Shown here: piece after piece, positions 47,301-59,300 of the stretch
How positions within the stretch are numbered: position 1 is the stretch's first letter
How the letters are laid out: each line of letters begins with the position of its first letter
From: Paracyclopina nana
Lineage: Eukaryota; Arthropoda; Copepoda; Cyclopoida; Cyclopettidae
Direction of reading: 5' to 3'
DNA length: 64,000 bases
NCBI GenBank assembly: GCA_019096065.1
Contig: JAGUCH010000004.1
Span: forward strand, 4,030,001 to 4,094,000
Position numbers and translations under genes: made by a program
Notes under the pieces: model-generated
Told to the model about the DNA's origin: nothing
The model's database searches: none
The model's input: only the letters and a program-made list of their open reading frames with translations

Positions 47301-50300
47301 AAATGATATATGATATTGGCATTCATAAGTACAGGTATTTAATCAGTATTTATTAAGTATTTTTTTAGTTTAATGTACAATTTACTTTAGGACAAAATCA
47401 ACGATTGACTTTAATTGCCTCTTGAAAGATGTTTTATGCAATGCTTTGGCAAAAGGATTCATATGTAAAAAGGCAATTGCTGATGCTCCTTGCAGAGCTT
47501 CTGGGAAATGTTTTAAGGGTCATGGTGGCTACTGTTCATGTGAACGTTGTTATGCTGTTGGTGTCAATCTCGGTCCAGGATGCATTGCCTATCCACCAAG
47601 CAGTAAGAAGTATCATAAACGTACACATCAAGGCTGGCTACGTATTGTTGAACGAATTACAACTTCAAACACTGATCTATCTGATTACTCGAAATTTGGC
47701 ATACATGGATCATCACCGTTTCTACTTTTGCCACATTTTGACATTGTTCGTGACTTTCCAGTGGAGCCAATGCACAATTTATTTCTTGGCCAAGCAAAAG
47801 GACTATTGAAACTGATGCTTGGACTTTCAGGAAAGGCAAAAGCTTTTCCACAACGTGTACGGTCAATACTGAATAGGTAATAACTAACTTATTAACCACT
47901 CAAGTTGTTAATTATAACCAAAAATAACAAGGTTTGATGAAACATGGATGTCAGTTCGTTTACCCTCTGAATTTTCAAGAAAGCCAAGGGATCTTCTTCG
48001 CTCTTTTGTGCACTTAAAGTCAGAGGAATTTGTAACTATCACTTGTTGTGCTTTCTGGCACATGGCTGAAGCCTTTGTTGACATACAACTTCATAACAGA
48101 ATCATCTCTCAGAAGCAACTCAGAAGATTGTTCAAATTTTTTGGATTTATATGCAAGTCAGTGTTATTGGATGACGATATGATTGAATTTTGTCGGCAGA
48201 AATCATACCACCCACTGGATGAGATTTTAGACAAATTTTACAACATGTGGTGCGATCAATTCGGTGAAAATAAGTGTTCCTACAATTTGCATGCATTTAG
48301 TCATGTTTACGAAGTAAGAGACGATCATCAATTTGATGACATATCTGCCGAGAGATTTGAAAATGAGTATGGCTATTTGAAGCGTTTTTTGAAGAATAAC
48401 ACAATGTCATATGGAAAACAAGTTATGGTGAAAGCTAACATACTTACGATGCGAAATCACTACTGCTCAAGAGTTATTCGTGTCACTAACAGAAAAGGCA
48501 GAAAGGATTCAAACGACAGTATTATTCTAGCAAACGATTTAATTTTCTATGAAGTGGTTGAAGACAATGGACCAACATTTAGATGTAATCAAGTTAAAAC
48601 CGAGAAACTGATAGATCCGGAAACTCCGGAACTCAACTACGATGCAATTTTTGTCCGACAATTTATCAAGATTGTTAAAAGAGGGTCTCTTTTTGACATT
48701 GAGAAGTCGAATGTGATATCTAAAGCTTGCATTGTCAATGATCTCATATATGCTGTATCTTTTTCGTCACTTTTTGTTTGAATTTTACCGCTTGAATGCT
48801 AAGTAAATACAGTCTCATCATTTTTCACATTGTTATGATCAGCTGACTCATTTATCGTTCATTGCACTCATTTCCATTACAAAATGGCATCGTTGAAGAA
48901 AGTGAGATCAACTAATTTCTTTGTTAAGAAAAAGCTTGTTGACAAGCTTAATGGTTTGGCTGGAAATCCATCGTCAAGAATAGGTTATGATCAGCTATAT
49001 CGATCAGAAGGTACTGGACCCTCCAAAAAGGATATTAATCAATTACTGGAATCCATCACTCTTAAACACGTTGAGGATTCTGACAATAATTCGTTTGAGG
49101 CTGACATTGAAGATACGTATCAGTTTGATTCCAATACATATTCAAACTTTGAAGGAGACTATAATTGGCGCAAAGGACGAATTTTTAAGTCAAACATGGA
49201 TTTGGACAAAATTAAGATTGCATTATTGGAAAAGAAGAAAAATCCAATAGAATATGTTTCTGATAGTGATGATGATAAATAAAACATCTGGCAATAGTTT
49301 CAAATTGTTTATTTTAGATGTCCCAATTTGTACTGCACAAACTAGTATTTCATTACTTGTATAATTCCTTAGACTTTCTCCATCCACTCGATCTTGCAGT
49401 TACAAATAGACAACAACTTATAATGACAAAGGATCAAAGAAAGATTGTTGAGCTCATCCTTGAAAATAAGAGACTCAAGCGATTGCAGCGAAAAGCAAAT
49501 AAAACACTTAAGTAAGTTCGTTTATTTACTCTATACTCATTTAATTAACTATTCACACGTCTCAGGATGGCGAAAATTCAATCTGAACAAACGGAATCAG
49601 TAATTGAAACTCTTAATGAAGCCATTGCATTTTATAAGAAGGAGTTTGAAAAAATGAATAATTTGTAATGGAATTCAATTTCTATTTTGTGACTGATTAG
49701 TCCTTGAAATATAGATTTATCAAGGTTAATAATGACAGCATTAATACAGACTGAGTAATTGGATATACTAGGCATTTCGGACCGATAAAATACAGAGTTT
49801 TTACTATGCGCTTTTCGTTGCGCTACAGAAAGAGAGCGCAGTCCTAACTGGCATTCATAGCGATCTAGCACACCGACCATACGTAGTGCCCTCTAAGTGA
49901 AATGACAGCATTAGTACAGACTGAGTAATTGGATATACTAGGCATTTCGGACCGATAAAATACAGAGTTTTTACTATGCGCTTTTCGTTGCGCTACAGAA
50001 AGAGAGCGCAGTCCTAACTGGCATTCATAGCGATCTAGCACACCGACCATACGTAGTGCCCTCTAAGTGAAATGACAGCATTAGTACAGACTGAGTAATT
50101 GGATATACTAGGCATTTCGGACCGATAAAATACAGAGTTTTTACTATGCGCTTTTCGTTGCGCTACAGAAAGAGAGCGCAGTCCTAACTGGCATTCATAG
50201 CGATCTAGCACACCGACCATACGTAGTGCCCTCTAAGTGAAATGACAGCATTAGTACAGACTGAGTAATTGGATATACTAGGCATTTCGGACCGATAAAA

Positions 50301-53300
50301 TACAGAGTTTTTACTATGCGCTTTTCGTTGCGCTACAGAAAGAGAGCGCAGTCCTAACTGGCATTCATAGCGATCTAGCACACCGACCATACGTAGTGCC
50401 CTCTAAGTGAAATGACAGCATTAGTACAGACTGAGTAATTGGATATACTAGGCATTTCGGACCGATAAAATACAGAGTTTTTACTATGCGCTTTTCGTTG
50501 CGCTACAGAAAGAGAGCGCAGTCCTAACTGGCATTCATAGCGATCTAGCACACCGACCTTATGTAGTGCCCTCTAAGTGAAATGACAGCATTAGTACAGA
50601 CTGAGTAATTGGATATACTAGGCATTTCGGACCGATAAAATACAGAGTTTTTACTATGCGCTTTTCGTTGCGCTACAGAAAGAGAGCACAGTCCTAACTG
50701 GCATTCATAGCGATCTAGCACACCGACCTTACGTAGTGCCCTCTAAGTGAAATGACAGCATTAGTACAGACTGAGTAATTGGCTATACTAGGCATTTCGG
50801 ACCGATAAAATACAGACTAATTATTATATTGGTAGTAAGAATTAGTACTAATATATAAATGTATGTTATATCCAATAAATACAGATTTCAATAATGGAAT
50901 TGTATGATGTTAACAAAGAGGAAAATAGTGAAAAAAATAAAAGAGTAGTACAAGTGCATTTTCACACAAAAATACTAATTCAATACAGAAAAAATACTAA
51001 GTGTAAAAATCATTAATTTTAAAAAAAAAATATGATTTTCATCTTCATTCATACATTGCAGTCATCTGGGATGACATTAAAACAAGAAAAAATAAAATCA
51101 ATAGAAAATTATATATTGGTCAAAATTGAGTGAAACGACAATTTTTAAAAATTCATATCTTGAAAGATATTGATTATATTGATTTCTAAATATGATATTC
51201 CATAGTCAACCACTATAATAATTATAAATTCAATATAATTTTTTTAAAAATCTTAAAAAAAATTTTGAAATGGAGAAACGACCGAGAAAATACGGACCGT
51301 TTGTCTGGTTGGGCTGAGTGAGGCTGCCTAACTGTTGCCAACTTGGCCTGTAGTTATCTAGCAGTTGCTTTTGACATTAACAGGCCAGGATTGTTACGCA
51401 GAGCAGCTCCTGGCTCATAATTAAATGGTCAACACTATACGTATAAGGGTTATCTCGCGCAAAGTATTTTTAGCCTACAGTTTTGATTGCAATGAAGTAT
51501 CTATAACGTCAAATTAAGCTTTTTTTAGCTGTACAATGATGACAGTTCAATATCTCAATAATTCAAGAGAATAATGAGTCGTGCAGATACTGAATAGAAA
51601 GTCGATGAGAACAACCCCCTTACAGTCACATATGGATAGTAAAGTACAATTATTATGTACTCATTTAACGCAATTCTATTTGCTGCCGTTGCTTCGGTTT
51701 CTAAAAATGAGCGTTGAGTTTGCATTGAAGCTTATCTTTGCAAAAAATCAAGTTTCAAATGCAATTGGATTTTGCTGAAATTACAAATTAGCTCTGGGCC
51801 TTTTTATTTCGGTCGATAATGCCAAATTGCGAGCCACTTTCAATTACAAGTAGCGATCGTGCGTGAAAAAAGTCTTTCTTCGTATTTTCAAGTGACCGTT
51901 TGTCACAGACAGACCCAAAAAGCATTTTTTGAGAGAAACTTGAAACGATTCTTAAAAAAGGGCCAAGGCCAAATGAAATAATGGCCTCGCATATTCATGC
52001 TGGAGTCACGCGGATAATTAAAGCACGTCGTGAGATCAATATATCGAAAAATCACAATTATTGGACATTCTCATTTGATTGTTGGCGTTGCTGATATGTG
52101 ATGTCTGTATTTTTTAATGGGACTCGTAGCATCTGCGTTGTATCAGCGTTACGTAATCGCCATGGATATGTGTGAAAGCGGGAGGAATAAAGAAATAGAG
52201 CGTTATGCAATCAAAGCGGTTTGCATGAATTTTCAGAAGCTCTACAATGGCATTTTGTCCAGTAGCAGCCGTGATTTGTATCAAACAAATATAAAAAAAG
52301 TGACAAACTACTAGAAACGTTTATTGAATTACATTTTTTATTTCAATTATTAGCAACTGCATGACCTTTTGCCTCTATGAAAATACCATGTAAAAAGAGT
52401 CTTTTTGTCCTTCACTCGCCAGCCTTGAAAAGCTTATAAGGCGAGAGGATTTGGAAAATCAATGCGGGTTTCAAAATGCTACTGCTATAACCAATTCGTG
52501 ACTTTTTTGCTAATGATGATGATGAAAAAACCTACTTAATTATGCATGCTCTGGCCACGATGTACTATACACACTACCATGCATAACTGCCGCTACGCGA
52601 GGATATTACTTATTCTGCCTGAAAAAACTTTCACTCTACTTCCCATGATTGATTTCGAAATTGATTATCAAAACAAAATAAGAGGTGAAGTCTCTCAAAA
52701 ACCACACTTTACAAGGCAAGAGGGAGAAGCATTTTAGTGCTCTTAGGGAAGCTGTCAAGTTGCTATTTAATTAGGAAAGCCACTTTTCACTCACCTTTTC
52801 TTTCTTTGTAGCCCAACAGTTGGGAGTTAAGTTACTGACAAGTTGATGCCTTGCAAGAGTAGTCAAACTTCCAAGATTTCGCCCAAACTTTTCAAGCTTG
52901 AAATATTGTGCTTTGTCGAGGCCCAAGCGCAACAACAAACCTAAAAATCCACTCTAAATCCTTCATTGAGTCTTCTCAAGCTCTGTCGACATTCAAGAAG
53001 GTTTCTATTCTTCCATCGTGTCGTCCACTTAATTTTCTAATACAGAGTACAACACTCACTAAGTAATCAATATGATGAGAAAAGCGCCAAAATGTGACTC
53101 TATTAAAAGTGCCCAAGTCGGGTAGCGCTCTCAAAATAATTATGTAAACAAAGCGACAGCTGTAAAGTCAGTTTTAAACTTTCACGCCGCGCGGAAAAAG
53201 GAGACTTGGTAAATACATAACAAAGATTTGGGTAAGCTAATTTTTTATGAGAGTTCATCATGAGATTTCTACTTAACGCGCTGGTTTTTTGCTTTGTTTC

Positions 53301-56300
53301 GTTTGCCTCTAGTTTCAAGATATCCAGTTCCCAGATAGGTTAGAATAAATTGGATGCCCGACAGTCGTACTCAGAGCAGTAGATTTTGATGAGAGTATCT
53401 CGTTCTCAACAACAGCTGAACTTTCTTGGGAAAAAAACCTAGGTACAGCTCCGATCGGAACGAAATTTTGAGGTGATCATGGTATCTCAGTAAAATTACT
53501 AAATACCAAATAAAAGATAGCATAACATAATGTATCAAACGGTGGAACAAAAATGGGCAGATGTCGCGCTGCCGCAGGCCGGCCGGCCACCTTTAGGGCT
53601 GTTTTGGGGAGCTTATCAAACTCTATTGATCTGGTCGTACGGAGAAGTGTGAAATAAGACCATTATCCCAAATGTGTACTGGCTGTTTGAGCTTTCTCCT
53701 GATTTAGCAAGCTTTTTTGAAGGAGTGCACACGAAATCTTGCTGATCTAATTTTAAAAGAATGTCCTTTTGTTAAAATTGTTCATTGTTAGTAAAGGATG
53801 CTGAACAGCTTAGTTTACTGCCTTAACAAATACCCCTATAAAATTCTTGTGAAACATCTAGAAATGTGTCGGATTGTGTTTGGTGATTTGCTTTTTCCTT
53901 TGAAGCACATGTCTATAATTGCCCCCCACTATTGAACAAATTACATTCAGACATTGAATAAATAATGTCCTACTAAAGTATGAAGTTGACATCAAAGCAG
54001 TCCCAATGAAAAGGGGTTTTGTAACTCAGAAGTCTTAATGATGGTGGAGGAAAGTTGACCAAGCAAGCAGAAATAATTTTGCAAGGAGCTGAAGAGAAGA
54101 GGATTAGCTTCTTGGGTTATTGGTATTGTTGATACCTTAGAAAAGGTCTTTGTGTTGTTTCTGGCCTACTTGGCCAACTGCAAAGCTTTCACAAATGATC
54201 AGCAGGATTCATCTACAATGTTTCCTAAAAAAATAGAGCCATTTTGGTCTGAACATAGCTATTGTGCAATGATTTGTGACACTAATTTGCTTCTTGAAGT
54301 GTGTGACTGCAATTTGTAATCCCAACAGCTACAACTTTCAAGCTAAATAAAGCTTGAGTGGCTAGATGTTCACGGCTTTCAAATAGCTTACGATGCTTTA
54401 TCATATTAGGAATTGTAGCTTTGCACCTGTGATAAATTATTCAAACACTTATTCTGAATGAGAAAAACAAGCAACTAGTTTCTTGTTCATATCCTCTTCG
54501 GTTGCTTATTGTCTAGGGTAAAGCCTAGCTGCACTGCTCAAACAGTAGCCAATTTTAGAAAGCTCTTTTTTTCATGAGGAAAATGTGGAACAGTTTGGCA
54601 GGTTTCAAATGGAACAATTTAACCCTGACAAGACCTGCTTTTTGTAGCAAGATGTACTATGCAACTAGATTCTTCAGGCACTAAATTGCTTGTTTACTGT
54701 ATGCAAAGTTCCTGTAGTTGCAGTAAGCTCACATGTATGGTGTTTGCGCAGAAGTGAGATTTATAAATCTCAATCTAGCTTGTTTTTCTTGGTTCTTTCT
54801 CTGAAGATAGAAATGGAGTTCTGCGGCCAACTTTTAGGGCTTACAACTTTTCCCCCAACTGAATACTTCTTAATTTGGTTTCAAATTGAAATATGCACAT
54901 CAGCTGTTCTTTTCCTTTCAAGGCAACCATTTCCTAGCTCTCTAGAGGTACGTGGGAGTTGCACAAAGGCACTTAAAATGACTGAACAATTCATGAGGTT
55001 TTTGAGTGTGAAAAAAGTTCCTTTCAGCTTGATCAATGCTTCACATGCTATGACTCTATTTCTCAATACTATTTGGTTGCCATGTAAGGACCTTATTAGT
55101 TAACATACTACGCAACAAATGAAAAGGAATGAGAGGCCATATATCTTGAGGAAAATATGCGTGTGCTCCCATGAATTTAAAAGAGCAGAAATGAATTTGA
55201 CATTTTGTCAGGAGAAACTTTTAGGGTTCATTTCAAATGCCCAGATTAATTTAAAAGTAGGACCTCACAGCAATTCCATTTAGAATGGGAAAAAGCCTTT
55301 TCAAATGTGAAAGTGCCAAGCTAGTTGCTATCAAAGAAAGCCCTAAAAATGAACCCTTTTAATTTCAATTGAGGTCCCCTAAGGCCAAGGCCAAGCACTT
55401 GCATGCGTGCAGCTGCGTGGAAATGAGAAATCCGCAATTTTTCTAATTTGAAGAAGGCTCAACATCGTTTAACCCCATCATATATGAGATTCCCCATGGG
55501 AACAGGAGCAGCTTTCTCGTAATTACACTTTCATAAGTTGGAAAATGACCACCATTCTGCCTTCTTTTTCAGCTCTTGTGGACTCCACATTAATGGTCAA
55601 GATGAACCTGAGTACCAAACGGACCACCATAGCACAATGAGTTCTCTGGAATTGAAAAGGATCGAGGATGACACTTACTGTAACCCAAATGCCACTTTTG
55701 TCTGGTGTTTGCCCAGAGACTATAATCGCGAAAAACACCCATTTATATGTGAGTGCCATTTTGAAATGGGTATTTTATCCAGCTGCTTTTTCATGTCGCT
55801 TGTTACCGCTAATTTATGGCATATGGCAAGTTCAACAGTTCAATTATAGCACGTGGGTTCGTGACTGATGCTTGAACCATGTGTTTTGTTCATATCTTCA
55901 GCCAAGCTCGAGCTGAGTGCTTAGCTGTGCTTGAAAAGGGAAAACTAGTTCAACTTTATTACAAGGAAAAACCCTAGGAAAAACACGAATTTCCCTCAAC
56001 TTTTTTCGTCTAGAGTAACTATAAGAGAGCACATTTTATGGGCTACATCGATTTTGTACGTTGCACTCACGAAGTCATTTTGTGGCTGATTTACAGTAAC
56101 CTAATTTATGCGTAAAATATAGTGGAGTTTTTCATAGTAATCAATAATGTCCAAGCAGTAGAAATTGCCTGCTTATTATTTCACCTCTGAAACAAAGCCT
56201 TGCTGCCATACTCTTTATAATATGTACTGCTTGCAGTATGTTTGAGAAAAATAATTTTGGATCAAATCATTTTTAAAGCATCACTTTTAAAAGGCTGGGA

Positions 56301-59300
56301 AGGTGGTTTTTTGACACAGAAGAAAAATTGCCAAAGCTTTGTGAGAGAAAACTGTGAGGCAAAATTTCCTGCAGATATGGGCGCTCTAGGTGCTCAGATG
56401 ACATCAACTATTCAAACCCATTGTGCATGCGCATAATTCAGCCAGCAGCAGTAGTAGGCCAACCATTTTGACTGAAGAATAGAGTAAATGGAGTGAGTCT
56501 GTCGCAACAATGACACACTGTTATGGCAATGCACAACACTGCAAATGGAGTGAACTTGTCAAAAGTCATGATAAATGTTTCCACTCAAAGCTCTTCAAAA
56601 ACAAAACGAGACCTATTTTCAAATGCCAGCTACTCCATCTTTTTATAGTACTCTCTTTCTCATTCCGGATTTCAGCCTAGCCAGGAAAATAATGGACACA
56701 CCCTTTCGGTGACTTTTAAAGAGCTGCCACTTTCACTAAGTGGTATGTAGTGGAGTAGTCGTACATGTTACTCCTGTCAAAAAAGGCCTTTCTCCGACTG
56801 CAAAATGAACTACTTTCGCTTTTTCCTCAGCCTGGTCATTAAATGCCTCCAGGGGGCGCTCCTACGAGCTTTTTAGAGCACCTAGTGAGGCTCGTCCTTG
56901 GCACAATCCATTAACGCGTGCATTGCAGTGTACGCTCAGGCTAAAAGTCAATTGGGAAGTAGCTTTATTTGCAACCGCAAAGATAGTACTATACACTAGA
57001 TACACTTGAGTGCTTTTATGAATGGGTTGGAAACAGGTGAATGGTTTTTTGGGGAAAAATGGCCGCCTGAGGGCAAATAAATTGGCTCACATAGCACGAA
57101 GCCTTGCTGAGGGCATTGAGGTTGTCTGCTATGAGTGAAGACACTGACATATACTACACTGCACTAAAGATTTCCAGTGTAAGCAAGTTATCAAAGTAGT
57201 TGTTGTTACAATATGCTCGTGTGCATGCTGCAATGAATGTAATTAAGCGTGTGGCCTTTGATGAAAGCACCAAAATACCCTCCTCGTCATTTTATGCTGC
57301 TTCACTAGGAAGAATAACTTATGCGAGGCTTAGCTCAGTAGCTTAAAATTGGACTCAAATATTTGGTCATGCATTTTGTATAGTGAGGCTGGAAATATTG
57401 TGCGCTGTTGAATTTGCATTCATTGTACTATGCTCGACTTGAACGTCCTCAAAATATTGCCATGAATGATTGCCATTTATTAGGCTGAGCTATGAAGCGT
57501 TGGAAAATAACTTCTTTATGTGTGCAAAAATGGTAACTTTTTCCGTTTCTCAATCTTGCATTTGATTTTATAAAGTATACTACTTGCTAGAGCAGGACGA
57601 AGAAAGTGCAAAAAGTGCAATTGCTCCCAATAAAGTTTGCCTTCATTTGCAGATTCTCACATGATCAACAAATCCCTCCCATGGGACTATGACTTCAAAT
57701 TCGTCGTTGAGGAAATCAGCAACGTGAACGACAAAGCTCAAGTAAGATACAGAACAAAACAGGAGAAGTTCGTTAAACTAGGATTTCGAGAATTAACGAG
57801 ACTTCTTGCAGAGCATTTATAATTTTCTCAAAGCCATTAATTAGCAGGCTAGTACTACGTCTTTGGTGATATTAATAGCTGGCTGCAAAGCAGAGTGCAA
57901 AACGATGTTAATCAATTTATACAGCAGCCGGTGTACTACAAACCTACTTCGAGGATCATAGTAAAAGCTAGCAAGAACGATATAATAGTATTACTCACTT
58001 TTTGGTTGGAGGCCAGCATGTCTCATGAGGGATTTAGATGTCACCATTTGTCTTGAAGGAGTTTCGGTCAGAAATGGTGGCCATAATTGCATGAGTGCCC
58101 ATCTTTTTTAACCAAATGTAGAGAGAGGTATCCTGAGGCCCATTTATCATACTACAGCTCCTAATTACTTTCGGGGAGTTTTTTGGCCTGGAGGAGGCAG
58201 GAAGAAGATCTACGTCGTACCAAGCTAGTATTTTTCTTGCTTTCAGACCATGTCAATCTCCATGTATTTTGGTGTTTCTTGGCTGGACCCGAGGCTAAAC
58301 ATCAATGATACCGCCACGGAATGGCGAGAAGTGAAAACAGGGCCAAAAGATGTAAGTCTCCTTTGCAATTACTTTGCTGTCGTTTTTCATTTGGAGCGAG
58401 TTTCGGTCGCACGTGCGTCCGATGCTCTTGTTTATAATGCTTTCTCAATTTTCACCACTCGATTTTTCTTGCAGGAAGTAAACGTATCCCCAGAAAGTCT
58501 CAAGTATATCTGGTACCCAGAGTTGGAGATTTATGGCTTGGAGAAATTCGGGAGGCAAAGAGTACTCAAAGAAATGTCAGGCGTCCGGATACGTCGAAAC
58601 AAAACCATTCATTATGAACTAGGGTATATATTTTAGCGATGTTACTATTTGCTGACCTTGCAGACCTTTTTCCGCGGTAAAATATTGCCAATCACTGCAA
58701 TCTATTGTTTATCTCTGCTCTGGTTTTAGTATAAAGCCCATTTCCTTTCGGTGATTGGCCGCGGCAAATTGCGAAAGCAACTTTTTCCTCTTTGTACATG
58801 GGTGCTTTTTTGTGTCAAAGTGGCTTCTTTTGCCCTTGCCTAGTTAGCATGGATGCTCAAAGAATGCAAGGCAATAAGCAAAATTGGCCGGAAATTAGCA
58901 AAAAGGTGACTTCTTTCTTGGCTTGGGCAATTAGAAAGCCGTCGGCAAGACTTCGAAAGCATCTCTCTTTCTATTACACTTTTGTCCTAAAATTCCCTCT
59001 CATCTTTTTTTGTGCTGCAGGGTCCGAATCACCATATCTTGTCGAATGATGTTTGATGATTATCCCTTGGACGCTCATACTTGCCAATTCCAAGTGGGAA
59101 GTTGTAAGTATTGCCAGAATTGCTCTTATTGGGAATTTTCCCTTGGTTTTTGCTCAAGCCAGCAGCCAAAATTCCCAGGCCAAAAATACTGGGAGACTGC
59201 AGCAGGCTATTATTTGCGCAGGAATTGATGATCAGTGAGTTGGTGAAAAGTCGAGTTCAAGCTGAACAAGATGACTGTCCTAGCGAAAGAGTGTGTCTGC

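Larger units (their letters stand above)
35715..51313. mobile_element. 15.6-kb cargo-bearing DNA transposon (TNP2/EnSpm-like)
   Basis: The left end CCCAACCAGACAAAC (35715-35729) is exactly inverted at the right end (51299-51313). Inside the termini lie a 174-bp tandem array (left) and a 170-bp array (right), and between them six genes: cargo A, B and C on minus, the transposase and two small genes on plus. All the longer genes are open and correctly spliced, so the copy looks young. The direct repeat is uncertain: CT precedes the left terminus and follows the right one, which would be only a 2-bp duplication. The termini do not start CACTA, so the superfamily label rests on the transposase. 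The TIR is short, and true ends could lie slightly further out. Confidence 0.75.

Noticed and set aside
49632-50390. Repeated 61-82 codon minus-strand frames
   Set aside because: They recur once per 170-bp unit and are by-products of the tandem array, not genes.
36321-50815. The two tandem arrays as a CRISPR or as copies of one satellite
   Set aside because: Units are 170-174 bp, contiguous and without spacers, and the left and right units are not similar to each other.
35715-51313. Polinton/Maverick or retroelement identity for the giant element
   Set aside because: No polymerase, integrase, capsid or reverse transcriptase motifs were seen; the only enzyme is a TNP2-type transposase.
35709-51319. 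A clear target-site duplication for the giant transposon
   Set aside because: Only CT matches on both sides of the 15-bp termini; two bases are not significant.
54690-55103. 137-codon frame in the receptor intron
   Set aside because: No motif, and its composition is like the rest of the intron.
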